A stretch of DNA of 64,000 nucleotides from Alphaproteobacteria bacterium (lineage in GTDB: Bacteria; Pseudomonadota; Alphaproteobacteria; Rhodobacterales; Rhodobacteraceae), in assembly GCA_030427405.1 (NCBI GenBank), contig JAUHXK010000010.1:123252-187251 (forward strand). Direction: 5' to 3'. Under the pieces are notes generated by a model that did no database searches, was not told the origin of the DNA, and saw only the letters and a list, made by a program, of their open reading frames with translations. Positions 10,985 to 20,978 of this stretch are shown here, piece by piece (position 1 is the stretch's first letter; the number at the start of each line of letters is the position of its first letter). The position numbers and the translations under genes were made by a program.

Positions 10985-11639
10985 CGATCCGCGTCTGCGC
11001 GAGCTGGTCTCGATCACGCTGGAACGCGCGGGCCATCAGGTCGTGACTGCCCGCGACGGGCAGATGGCCCTGACCCATGCCCTGCGCGAAACGCCTGACC
11101 TGGTCGTTCTGGATGTGGGTCTGCCCGAACTGGATGGCCTGGAGGTCTGTCGCCGATTGCGGGCCCGTTCGGATGTGCCGATCCTGTTCCTGACCGCCCG
11201 CGATGACGAGATCGACCGGGTTCTGGGGTTGGAACTGGGGGCCGATGACTATGTCACCAAGCCCTTCAGCCCGCGCGAACTTGTGGCGCGGATCAAGGCC
11301 ATTCTGAAACGCAGCGGGGCAGGGGGCGGGACGATGGTTCTGCGCCACGGCCCGCTTGAGCTGGACCCGGCGGGGCATGTGGTGCTTGTTAAGGGCGCGC
11401 CGCTTGCGCTGACCGCGACCGAGTTGTCCATACTGCGCCGGCTGATGCAAACGCCGCAGTCCGTGGTTCCGCGCCCGCAACTGATCGACGCGATCTATGG
11501 CAGCGGCAGCCCGGTGTCGGATCGCACCTTGGACAGCCATCTGCGCAACCTGAGGCGCAAGCTGGGCGAACAGGGGTGGGAGAGCGCGATCCAGACGGTC
11601 CATGGCATCGGGTTGCGGATGGGGCCATGGCAGGACTGA
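10962..11639 (+). CDS. OmpR/CreB-type DNA-binding response regulator
   Basis: This 225-residue response regulator has an N-terminal receiver domain (1-115) with the acidic pocket VVDDD, phospho-acceptor Asp51 in VVLDVGLPELD, and the conserved Lys in YVTKPF (~100). A C-terminal winged-helix DNA-binding domain (~130-223) ends with DSHLRNLRRKLGE. The start is the ATG at 10962, preceded by ggagg (10951-10955); it lies inside the 3' end of the membrane-protein gene. It should be phosphorylated by the overlapping downstream sensor kinase and control transcription. Targets are not evident, but autoregulation through the repeat upstream of the operon is possible. Confidence 0.94.
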   Translation: MKILVVDDDPRLRELVSITLERAGHQVVTARDGQMALTHALRETPDLVVLDVGLPELDGLEVCRRLRARSDVPILFLTARDDEIDRVLGLELGADDYVTKPFSPRELVARIKAILKRSGAGGGTMVLRHGPLELDPAGHVVLVKGAPLALTATELSILRRLMQTPQSVVPRPQLIDAIYGSGSPVSDRTLDSHLRNLRRKLGEQGWESAIQTVHGIGLRMGPWQD

Positions 11640-12595
11640 AACGCAAATGGCGACCGTCGCTGGGTTTTGTCCTGGGCGGAGCGCTGGCCGGGACGCTGAT
11701 CCTGTCATTTCTGGGGCTGATCGCGTTGCGCTATCTTGGGCCGGAATTGGGGTTCCGCAGCGCCGCAATCCTGTTGGCCGGTGCAATCGGGCTGGCGACC
11801 GGCGTTTTGGGGGCGCTTCTGGTGCGTCTGCTGGTGCGGCCGATTTCGGCGCTGGCGGCCTATTCCGGGGCGGTGCGCGCAGGCGAGCCCGCCCAGCCGC
11901 CCGCCCATTACGGAACGCGCGAACTTTCGCGGCTGGCAGGGTCAGTTCTGGATATGGCCGCCACTTTGCAGCGACGCGAAGCCTCGATCCGCAGCTTTTC
12001 CGATCATGTGACGCATGAACTGAAAACACCGGTCACCGCGATCCGGGCCGCTGCGGAACTGATGCAGGAAACCCCCGATCTGTCGGATACAGATCAAAGG
12101 TTGCTGGCACAGATATTGGGGGCCAGCGATCAGATGCAAACGCAATTGCGCGCCTTGGCGCAGGTTGCCGCCGCGCGGGCGCCGGATCATCATGGGTCGA
12201 CAACGTTGACGGCCCTGGCGCCGGAATTGCGCCAAACCTTTCCGGAACTGGAGCTGGAATTTGAAAACCCCGACCAGAACCTTCCGCTGGCGGCATCGGG
12301 GGTCAAGATCGTGTTGCTTCAGTTGCTGGACAATGCCCGGCGTCACGGTGCAAAGCGCGTGATCCTGACGGCCACGGTCGGCGGGTTGCAGGTGCAAGAT
12401 GACGGGCCGGGCGTGTCCGAGGGCAACCGAGACCGGATATTTGCCCCCTTTTTCACCACGGCCCGCGAGGCCGGGGGGACCGGAATGGGGCTGACGATCG
12501 CCGCCAACCTTCTGGGGGCGCATGGTGCGGCGATCAGGCTGGCCCCGGACGCGCCGCCCGGCGCGCGGTTCGAAATTTCCTTTCCAACTGCCTGA
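11627..12595 (+). CDS. Sensor histidine kinase with minimal periplasmic loop
   Basis: This 322-residue membrane histidine kinase has two closely spaced transmembrane helices (~14-36 and ~44-70), leaving only about ten residues outside, then a HAMP linker (~70-120). The DHp helix carries His130 in VTHELKTPV. The ATP-binding domain shows the N box (LLDNARRHG), G1 (DDGPGV) and G2 (GGTGMGLTIA). With almost no periplasmic domain it probably senses the membrane or a membrane partner such as the DUF4173-type protein encoded two genes upstream. The ATG at 11627 overlaps the response-regulator stop by 13 bp. Confidence 0.92.
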   Translation: MAGLKRKWRPSLGFVLGGALAGTLILSFLGLIALRYLGPELGFRSAAILLAGAIGLATGVLGALLVRLLVRPISALAAYSGAVRAGEPAQPPAHYGTRELSRLAGSVLDMAATLQRREASIRSFSDHVTHELKTPVTAIRAAAELMQETPDLSDTDQRLLAQILGASDQMQTQLRALAQVAAARAPDHHGSTTLTALAPELRQTFPELELEFENPDQNLPLAASGVKIVLLQLLDNARRHGAKRVILTATVGGLQVQDDGPGVSEGNRDRIFAPFFTTAREAGGTGMGLTIAANLLGAHGAAIRLAPDAPPGARFEISFPTA

Positions 12596-12806
12596 AATCG
12601 CGCCGAACAGGCCTTTTTGTGCAAACTGGGTCAAAATGCGCGCCCCGACATGATTGATCCCAAGCCATTCGTGATTTAAGGGAGGCCTTGTCAAATCAGA
12701 GTCACCTTCGAAGCGGTAGAACCGAACTGCTTCTGACGTGCCGCACCCCCGTGGCACATGCTCTTGGATCGCACGCCCCTGAAAGGCTTAAAAAAGGTAA
12801 GGGAAC

Positions 12807-15020
<2,214 letters not shown>

Positions 15021-15029
15021 CCAAACCCT

Positions 15030-15061
15030 AAGGCCCGGCCGCACATTCGGCCGGGCCTTTC
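15030..15061 (+). terminator. Rho-independent terminator of icd
   Basis: A perfect 11-bp stem AAGGCCCGGCC / GGCCGGGCCTT (15030-15040 and 15049-15059) with an 8-nt loop begins 10 bp after the icd stop and runs into a short T-rich tail. Confidence 0.85.
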
Positions 15062-15435
15062 TAATTTGTTGCGGCCAAAAACTGCGGCGTCCCCAGGCGG
15101 CGCCCCGAACCGGCCCGATCTGGGTTTCATTGCATTCCCCGTCACTTGTGATAACACGGGCCATGTTGGTTCGTATCATTTTGTGTTTTTGGTCATGAGT
15201 ATTTCACGAACGGGGTATGCGTTTGCGGTCACCCCTGGGCCCTGTCCGGGCCGGATTGTTTCTCATTACACTGACGTTACGCCATTTGCGGGCCGTTTTG
15301 TGGCCTCCGTCATTGTAATGACACGAAGAATCTCGAACTATTGTCTGCAAAATCTTCCCGAGGTGGAAGAGTAGCGCCCTGAAGCCTGCGCTGCGGCAGC
15401 GCGGGTCGAATGGCGTTTGCCAAAAGGATGTTACG
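15062..15435. other. Gene-free spacer before the polysaccharide locus, with inverted repeat
   Basis: This 374-bp stretch between the icd terminator and the first polysaccharide gene contains no convincing coding sequence. A possible 102-codon frame in it has no recognisable ribosome-binding site or family resemblance. Its one notable element is an interrupted inverted repeat at 15263-15321, listed separately. It presumably carries the promoter for the SGNH operon. Confidence 0.6.
15263..15321. promoter_or_regulatory. 14-bp near-perfect inverted repeat upstream of the SGNH operon
   Basis: TCATTACACTGACG (15263-15276) and CGTCATTGTAATGA (15308-15321) pair at 13 of 14 positions, separated by 31 bp, about 115 bp upstream of the next start codon. 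The geometry fits two operator half-sites or a long-loop hairpin; no T-run follows, so it is not a typical terminator. Confidence 0.45.
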
Positions 15436-16758
15436 ATGGGGAATATAAGGAAAGGCGGCCGTGTCGCGACGATATTGTGCGTGCTGCCCGCGCTCTACCT
15501 GATCGCGATTGTCGCCTATGCGCTGATGAACTCGGCCGAATACGCATCGGGTACGGCGCGGTTGGCGCGATATGTGGTGGTACCCGGCCTTTTGGGACTT
15601 GGGCTGCTTTTTGCCGCGCTGCGGATGGGCCAGGAAAATCGTTTGGTTGTCGGTATTTGCGCCTCATCACTGTTGGCGGCCCTATTTGGGTTCGAGGCTT
15701 ACCTGACGGTCAAATCCCTGCCGGGCCGGTTGGGAATGGTCGGCATCGTGGGCGAAGGGCAAGAGACCGATCAGTTTCGGCAGAACATCCCGCCAACCTA
15801 TACCGTCAAGCGCTTGAATAATGAACGCGGCCTGACGTCGATGGATGCGGCCATGCTGTCGCCCCTGACAGGCAGCGACATTTTCCTGTGCGCGTTGAAC
15901 GGGCGGCCGGTATCCTATGCGCCTGACCGCTATGGTTTTCGCAATCCCGACGCGGTGCATGACCGGCCAACCGAGATCCTGTTGCTGGGGGATTCCTTTG
16001 CCGAAGGGTTCTGCCTGGAAGAGGGCGACGACCTGGCCAGCAAACTGCGCAACCATGTACCGGGGTTGATCAATACCGGGCATCGCGGTGCCGGACCCAT
16101 GTATGAACTGGCAATCCTGGGCCGCTATGGGCCAGAGTTCCGGCCCGATGTCACCGTCATGGTGTTTTTCTCGGGCAATGACTGGAAGAACCTGGGCCGC
16201 GAACAGAATATGCCGTGGCTGGCAACCGCGCTGGACCCGGATACAGATTTTGGTCCGATTGACCGTTCGGACCCCGAAATCGACATCGCGCGGGACAAGT
16301 TCGCGCAATGGTGGGGTGGAACCACGCTGTCCTGGCGCGACTATCTGCGCAACCAGCGGGTCGTACGCAACTTTTTCGCATTACAGAAAACGGCCGAGAT
16401 CCTGGGCCTGCATTACCCCAAGGCGGCGGACCCGCTGCCGGTTTACGACGACGTTCTGAAACGGGCCGCTCAGATCGTGGGGCAATGGGACGGCGAACTG
16501 GTCGTGGTGTTCATTCCGCCTGTCAGCCGCTATGTCGGTGTGTTGCCGCAGGATTTCGTCCACGACCCGTTGCGCAACCATGTCAAAAAGGCAGCCGATG
16601 CCGCCGGGCTTCAGGTCATCGACCTGACCGAGGTTTTCGAAGCGCAGGATAACCCCCGGTCCCTGTATGCGCCCGACGCGCATTTCAACGCCGAAGGCTC
16701 GGCGGTTGCAGCCGATGCAATCGTCGAGGTCTTGCGCGACCGGAACCTTGTCAACTAG
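15436..16758 (+). CDS. Membrane-anchored SGNH/GDSL hydrolase-like protein
   Basis: This 440-residue protein has three N-terminal hydrophobic segments (~12-32, 46-64, 70-92) and a periplasmic SGNH-hydrolase-type domain (~165-435). Catalytic landmarks are GDSFAEGF (~185, nucleophile Ser), FFSGND (~245, oxyanion Asn) and DAHFNAEG (~415, Asp-x-His). Such proteins remove or transfer acyl groups on surface polysaccharides. The ATG at 15436 has an upstream aaaagga. It is first in an operon with a metallophosphoesterase (10-bp gap), an ATP-grasp protein and an epimerase. Acyl esterase versus acyltransferase cannot be decided from sequence alone. Confidence 0.85.
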   Translation: MGNIRKGGRVATILCVLPALYLIAIVAYALMNSAEYASGTARLARYVVVPGLLGLGLLFAALRMGQENRLVVGICASSLLAALFGFEAYLTVKSLPGRLGMVGIVGEGQETDQFRQNIPPTYTVKRLNNERGLTSMDAAMLSPLTGSDIFLCALNGRPVSYAPDRYGFRNPDAVHDRPTEILLLGDSFAEGFCLEEGDDLASKLRNHVPGLINTGHRGAGPMYELAILGRYGPEFRPDVTVMVFFSGNDWKNLGREQNMPWLATALDPDTDFGPIDRSDPEIDIARDKFAQWWGGTTLSWRDYLRNQRVVRNFFALQKTAEILGLHYPKAADPLPVYDDVLKRAAQIVGQWDGELVVVFIPPVSRYVGVLPQDFVHDPLRNHVKKAADAAGLQVIDLTEVFEAQDNPRSLYAPDAHFNAEGSAVAADAIVEVLRDRNLVN

Positions 16759-16768
16759 GGGCCCGAGA

Positions 16769-17581
16769 ATGGAACCGCAACACCCCAGTACAGGCAAGAG
16801 CGTCCAGACCATTGCTGTCCTGTCCGATATTCACGGCAATGCCGATGCACTGGCCGCGGCGGTTGCCGAGATGGATTTATCGTCGCCCGACCTGATCATT
16901 ATTCTGGGTGATCTTCTGACCTATGGGGTGCAGCCGCACGCGGTTCTGGACGCGGTCGACCGGCTGGCGGCGCGGGGCAATTGCGTTTTCATCAGCGGCA
17001 ATCACGATCAGTTCTATTTCGACCTGGACCGTGGCGCGCCGGACTTTTACGCGTCGATCCCGGAATTCGTACTCGAATCGGTGCGCTGGACCCATGACCA
17101 GCTGTCGGATGCACCCGCACTGGCTGACCGGTACCCGTGGCAAGCGCGCCATGCCCTTGACGACATTCTGTTTTCCCATGCCAACCCCTATGATTACGGC
17201 GACTGGTCCTATGTATCGAAACCCGATCAATGGGCGGATGCCGCCGAAACCTTGCGCGCGCAGGGCTTTCGCATTGGCATCTTTGGCCATTCGCACCGCG
17301 CCTTCGCAGTATCTGTCGATCCTCAGGGTGCAGCCACGCCGGTAGAGCTGAACCAATGGTTTACGCCAAAGCCGGACAATGTTCTGATTGCAAACCCCGG
17401 AACAATCGGTCAGCCGCGCGGCACCGGGTTCAGTTACCTGATGATCTACCGCGATGGTCCGAAAATCAGATTTGACCTTCCCAAGATCGATTTCGATCGG
17501 GCAAAGTTCTGCAAGGCCATAGAAAACGCCGACCTGTCCGCAGGCACCAGGGAAAAGCTTGTATCGTTTATGGAGAAGTGA
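16769..17581 (+). CDS. Calcineurin-like metallophosphoesterase
   Basis: This 270-residue cytoplasmic phosphoesterase of the YfcE/MJ0936-like type shows the dimetal motifs in order: VLSDIHGNADAL (~17), IILGDLLTYG (~48), FISGNHDQF (~78) and GIFGHSHRAF (~175), followed by NPGTIGQPRG (~212), typical of this family. It should cleave a phosphomonoester or phosphodiester. The start is the ATG at 16769; an open frame upstream to 16667 runs inside the SGNH gene and is not family-like. It sits 10 bp after the SGNH gene and 1 bp before the ATP-grasp start. Its natural substrate in polysaccharide metabolism is unknown. Confidence 0.88.
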   Translation: MEPQHPSTGKSVQTIAVLSDIHGNADALAAAVAEMDLSSPDLIIILGDLLTYGVQPHAVLDAVDRLAARGNCVFISGNHDQFYFDLDRGAPDFYASIPEFVLESVRWTHDQLSDAPALADRYPWQARHALDDILFSHANPYDYGDWSYVSKPDQWADAAETLRAQGFRIGIFGHSHRAFAVSVDPQGAATPVELNQWFTPKPDNVLIANPGTIGQPRGTGFSYLMIYRDGPKIRFDLPKIDFDRAKFCKAIENADLSAGTREKLVSFMEK

Positions 17582-17582
17582 A

Positions 17583-18617
17583 TTGATCACGGTATTGGTA
17601 ACAGGGGCAGGCGGCGGCGTCGGCCAGGGGATCATCAAGTCGCTGCGGCTGATTTCGGATTTGCCGCTGCGGATCATCGGGGCGGACATGGCGGCGCAAT
17701 CCGCGGGCCTTTATGCCTGTGACAAGGTGTACCTTGTCGAAGGATGCCGGTCGCCGACATACCTGGACTCGCTCGCCCGTATATTCGAGGCTGAAAAGGT
17801 CGATTACTATATTCCCGGCACGGATATCGAACTGGCGCTATGCGCCCGGCACCGCGACGAGATCGCGCGCGATTTTGGCACCCGCGTGGTCGTCAACCCG
17901 CTTGAGGCTGTTCTGATCGCGGATGACAAGGCGCGGACAGCCGCGTTTCTTGCTGAAAATGACCTGCCCTATCCAAAAACCTGGCCAATGACCGAGGCGC
18001 TTACCCTGGACGATCTTCCCTATCCGGTCATTGCCAAGCCCGCCGTTGGGTTCCGGTCGATCGGCGTCGAAAAGGTCGGCTCGGCCCAAGAGCTTGCAGC
18101 CTATCCCGGAGACCCCGAACTGACCATCGTCCAGGAACTGATCGGTGACGACACCCGTGAATTCACCTGTACGATTGTCGGGGTGAACGGCCATCTGTCC
18201 CCGGTTCTTGCCCTGCGCCGGACATTGCGGTCCGGCGATACCTATCGCGCATTTCCGGAACGCAATGCGGATGTCGAGGCCTATGTTACGGCCATCGCAG
18301 GGAAACTGGGGGTCGAAGGCGCGTGTAATTTCCAGCTGCGGCTGGGGTCCGATGGCGTTCCGAAAGTGTTCGAAATCAACGCGCGGTTTTCCGGCACGAC
18401 ACCGTTTTGTTCGCAGCTTGGGTTCAACCCGGTCGAGTTCTACATCAAGCATGATCAAGGGATCGGCTATTCACCGGAAATTGCCTGGGACCGCGCCGTT
18501 CTGCGTTACTGGAGCGAGCTTGTTCTGCCACGCGCGGCGCTGGATCAATTGCAATCGACGGGCGAACTTGCGCCCGAGCCCGGCGCGCAGTTCAGCCTGT
18601 ATGGCGCGGGGTCATGA
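17583..18617 (+). CDS. ATP-grasp ligase, carbamoyl-phosphate-synthase-like
   Basis: This 344-residue protein has an N-terminal Rossmann-like pre-ATP-grasp domain (TVLVTGAGGGVGQGIIKSL, ~2-20) and an ATP-grasp fold (~110-310) with PVIAKPAVGFRSIGVEKV (~150) and a metal-binding strand EINARFSGTTPF (~265). It is likely a carboxylate-amine ligase of the type found in surface-glycan clusters, perhaps attaching an amino acid to a sugar; this is inference. I chose the TTG at 17583 because ggagaag lies just upstream and homology starts there. The 3' end overlaps the epimerase gene by ATGA. Confidence 0.85.
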   Translation: MITVLVTGAGGGVGQGIIKSLRLISDLPLRIIGADMAAQSAGLYACDKVYLVEGCRSPTYLDSLARIFEAEKVDYYIPGTDIELALCARHRDEIARDFGTRVVVNPLEAVLIADDKARTAAFLAENDLPYPKTWPMTEALTLDDLPYPVIAKPAVGFRSIGVEKVGSAQELAAYPGDPELTIVQELIGDDTREFTCTIVGVNGHLSPVLALRRTLRSGDTYRAFPERNADVEAYVTAIAGKLGVEGACNFQLRLGSDGVPKVFEINARFSGTTPFCSQLGFNPVEFYIKHDQGIGYSPEIAWDRAVLRYWSELVLPRAALDQLQSTGELAPEPGAQFSLYGAGS

Positions 18618-19504
18618 AAGTCGCGCTGACCGGTGGCAGCGGTTTGCTAGGCCGGCATTTATGCGCCCTGTTGTCCTCTCGCGGGATTGCGCAGGCGCGG
18701 ATCGACCGCGCCGATTGGGACCTGCGCGACTGGAGCAGCGACACCAGGTTCGACACGCTGACCGATGGTGCAGATGTGTTCGTGCATTGTGCGGCCCTGA
18801 TCCCCGGCGGTCACAGCGCCGACCCCAGCGCTGCATCGCGGGACCTGTATGACATCAATGTCAGGGCCACCGTGAATATTGCGCAATGGGCAGCGCGCCG
18901 GGATATGCACCTGATTTTTGTATCCAGCGGGTCCGTATACAGCGACCCCCACGCGACCGCGATACCCGAGACCGCACCGGTTGGCCCGGGGCCGCTGGGC
19001 GGTGAATATGCAGCAACCAAGCGGATGGCGGAAATGGCGGTGGCGGAACTGACTGCGTCGGCGGGGTTGCGGGCCACGATCCTGCGCCCTTCGTCGCTGT
19101 ACGGATATGGCTTGCCGCAGGACAAATTCCTGATCCGCATGCTGGCCGATGCCGAGGCGGGCGCGCCGGTAACAGTGACCGGCCCCGATAACAGTATCGA
19201 CTTTGTTCATGCCCATGACCTGAGCCGAGCGATCGTACAGGCGGCCGAACACCGCGCAACCGGGGTATACAATATTGCCGGTGGCGGCGCGGTTCGGCTG
19301 CAGGACCTAGGCCAGATGATTGTCGCGCTTGGAACCGGCCAGCCGGGGCGCTTGATCATCCAGCCGGGCAATGATGTGTCGTTTACGCGGTTCGCCCTGG
19401 ACGACAGCGCCGCCCGCAACGCGTTCGGTTACAGCCCGGCGCTGTCCTTGCGGACCGGGTTGGAAATGACGCTTGGCCGGGCGGTCAATCCGCCCGCGCG
19501 CTGA
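18614..19504 (+). CDS. NAD(P)-dependent sugar epimerase/dehydratase (extended SDR)
   Basis: This 296-residue extended short-chain dehydrogenase has the Rossmann motif TGGSGLLGRH (~6-15) and the active-site pair SSGSVYSD (~97-104) with YAATKRMAEM (~137, Tyr-x3-Lys intact). It probably reduces, epimerises or dehydrates an NDP-sugar for the neighbouring polysaccharide pathway. It starts within the ATP-grasp stop (ATGA) and is the last gene of the SGNH / phosphoesterase / ATP-grasp / SDR operon. The exact sugar cannot be read from the sequence. Confidence 0.88.
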   Translation: MKVALTGGSGLLGRHLCALLSSRGIAQARIDRADWDLRDWSSDTRFDTLTDGADVFVHCAALIPGGHSADPSAASRDLYDINVRATVNIAQWAARRDMHLIFVSSGSVYSDPHATAIPETAPVGPGPLGGEYAATKRMAEMAVAELTASAGLRATILRPSSLYGYGLPQDKFLIRMLADAEAGAPVTVTGPDNSIDFVHAHDLSRAIVQAAEHRATGVYNIAGGGAVRLQDLGQMIVALGTGQPGRLIIQPGNDVSFTRFALDDSAARNAFGYSPALSLRTGLEMTLGRAVNPPAR

Positions 19505-19513
19505 CCCGCCCGG

Positions 19514-20665
19514 TCAGTTGGTCAGGCTGGGTTCTGGGCAGGATACATTGTCCGGGGCAAACTGCATCTGGTCCACAAAGCTCTGTTCGATGTCGAAGGT
19601 GCTCAGCCCGAGGTCTTGCAGGTATCCAGCGACGGCCGAGGCAACGACATAATTGCCGATTTCCTGCAAGTGATGGTCGGGGCTGCCAAACAGGTCGGTT
19701 ACCGGAACATCCATCTGGTCCGCAGCAGCCTGGATGGACGGAGCAAGATCGAACCAGGTGAACCCGTCAGCTTTTGCGGCTTGGTCAATCAGCCCCCGCA
19801 CGGCGTCGCTGTATCCCACCGGGTCCGATCGGAAGGTCACGTAATCTTCGCCGACGAATTCCGAGATGCTGGGCAGAGAAAACACGATCAACTGCGCGCC
19901 GTTTGCCTGAACCGCTTTGTTGAGGTCGCTCAGCGACGACAGGAACAGGTCCGTTTCGGTTTCCGTTGGTTGCGATGGATACAGGTCCTGGTTCATCAGC
20001 ATTGATTTGAAACGCATCATCAGCTTGCCGACATACAACGTCGCGACCTTGCGCATGACCTTGTTCGCAAAGGTCCCCCGCTGGCCCAGAGGCACGGGGT
20101 TTTCCTGCCATTTGCTGAACGTGACATTGTCGATCAGGTCGTTGCTGTTGAACACGAACAGCAAAACCGTGTCATGCGCATAGTTGCCCTGGAATTCCTG
20201 ATAGGTCGCGCCGTGTTGCAACGTGCCATGCCCGCCTGTGCCCAGGTTCATGAACTGGTTGTCTGCTGACCAGCGGCTGAGAAAGGCAGGAATGGTCTCG
20301 GTCTCGTCGGACAGGGTGCCGCGAATGAAGGAATCCCCCAGGACCGGAACAGGCGCTTTGCCGTCTTGTGGCTCGGCCGGGCCTCGGAACCCAAGCTCGT
20401 TATAGGCATGATAGGACGCGATATCGTTGCGGTATTCGAAATAGGATTGCTGCGGGCGTTCGCGCGAGAAAACCCGTTCGTTCGCATCCAGCCGGTTGGG
20501 TCCTCCGGTGCAGAAATAGACGCCCTGGCTTTGCAGCGGCACATTTGCAACTTTCCGGCTGACATGTGGTTCAAGATTAAGCGGGTCGAAGACCCGCAGG
20601 AACACCTCGATGCAGATCAGCCCGATAACGCAGCTGAACAAGACCAGGAACACGTTTTTGAGCAC
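19514..20665 (-). CDS. Second SGNH/AlgX-like membrane-anchored protein
   Basis: This 383-residue protein has one N-terminal membrane anchor (~5-25, NVFLVLFSCVIGLICIEVFL) and a periplasmic SGNH-type domain. Landmarks are VLGDSFIRGT (~108), FVFNSNDL (~172) and a C-terminal DHHLQEIGN (~330) that could hold the Asp-x-His pair. It resembles the SGNH domains of polysaccharide O-acetyl-modifying proteins but is only distantly similar to the SGNH protein at 15.4 kb. It is convergent with the epimerase gene (9-bp gap) and divergent from the lyase gene, so it is probably transcribed alone. Confidence 0.78.
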   Translation of the reverse strand: MLKNVFLVLFSCVIGLICIEVFLRVFDPLNLEPHVSRKVANVPLQSQGVYFCTGGPNRLDANERVFSRERPQQSYFEYRNDIASYHAYNELGFRGPAEPQDGKAPVPVLGDSFIRGTLSDETETIPAFLSRWSADNQFMNLGTGGHGTLQHGATYQEFQGNYAHDTVLLFVFNSNDLIDNVTFSKWQENPVPLGQRGTFANKVMRKVATLYVGKLMMRFKSMLMNQDLYPSQPTETETDLFLSSLSDLNKAVQANGAQLIVFSLPSISEFVGEDYVTFRSDPVGYSDAVRGLIDQAAKADGFTWFDLAPSIQAAADQMDVPVTDLFGSPDHHLQEIGNYVVASAVAGYLQDLGLSTFDIEQSFVDQMQFAPDNVSCPEPSLTN

Positions 20666-20978
20666 TGCGAACCACCCCTATTCAATATGGTGTGCTTGAT
20701 AGAATCCTAGATGTCGGTGGCCTGCGAGGCAACGCAAAGCTGCACCTGAAAAGACAGATATTGCCTACACTGCATGACCCCTCAGCGCCAGCCCCGCCAG
20801 GCCGAGGACAGGGGGCCGCCGGACCTGGCGCCAAGGCGGCGCTCCGGGATCGGCAAGGATCGGCAGAAGGTGAATTAAGCATTTGGTGTCGCGGGGAAAA
20901 CTTGGCATTATGCGGGGCGGGGCCGTCTGCGCAGGCGATGGGATGGGCCCCTTGGTTGCCCTGGGTTTTGAGAGTGTC
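20666..20978. promoter_or_regulatory. Divergent promoter region between SGNH protein and lyase; 10-bp-period tandem repeat
   Basis: This 313-bp spacer has no convincing gene. GGATCGGCA occurs twice in direct orientation (20847-20855 and 20857-20865), exactly one helical turn apart, ~115 bp upstream of the lyase start. It presumably holds both divergent promoters; no clear -35/-10 pair is claimed. Confidence 0.4.

Noticed and set aside
15066..15374. 102-codon frame in the gap after icd
   Set aside because: No plausible ribosome-binding site, no recognisable sequence, and it runs across an inverted repeat that is more likely regulatory.
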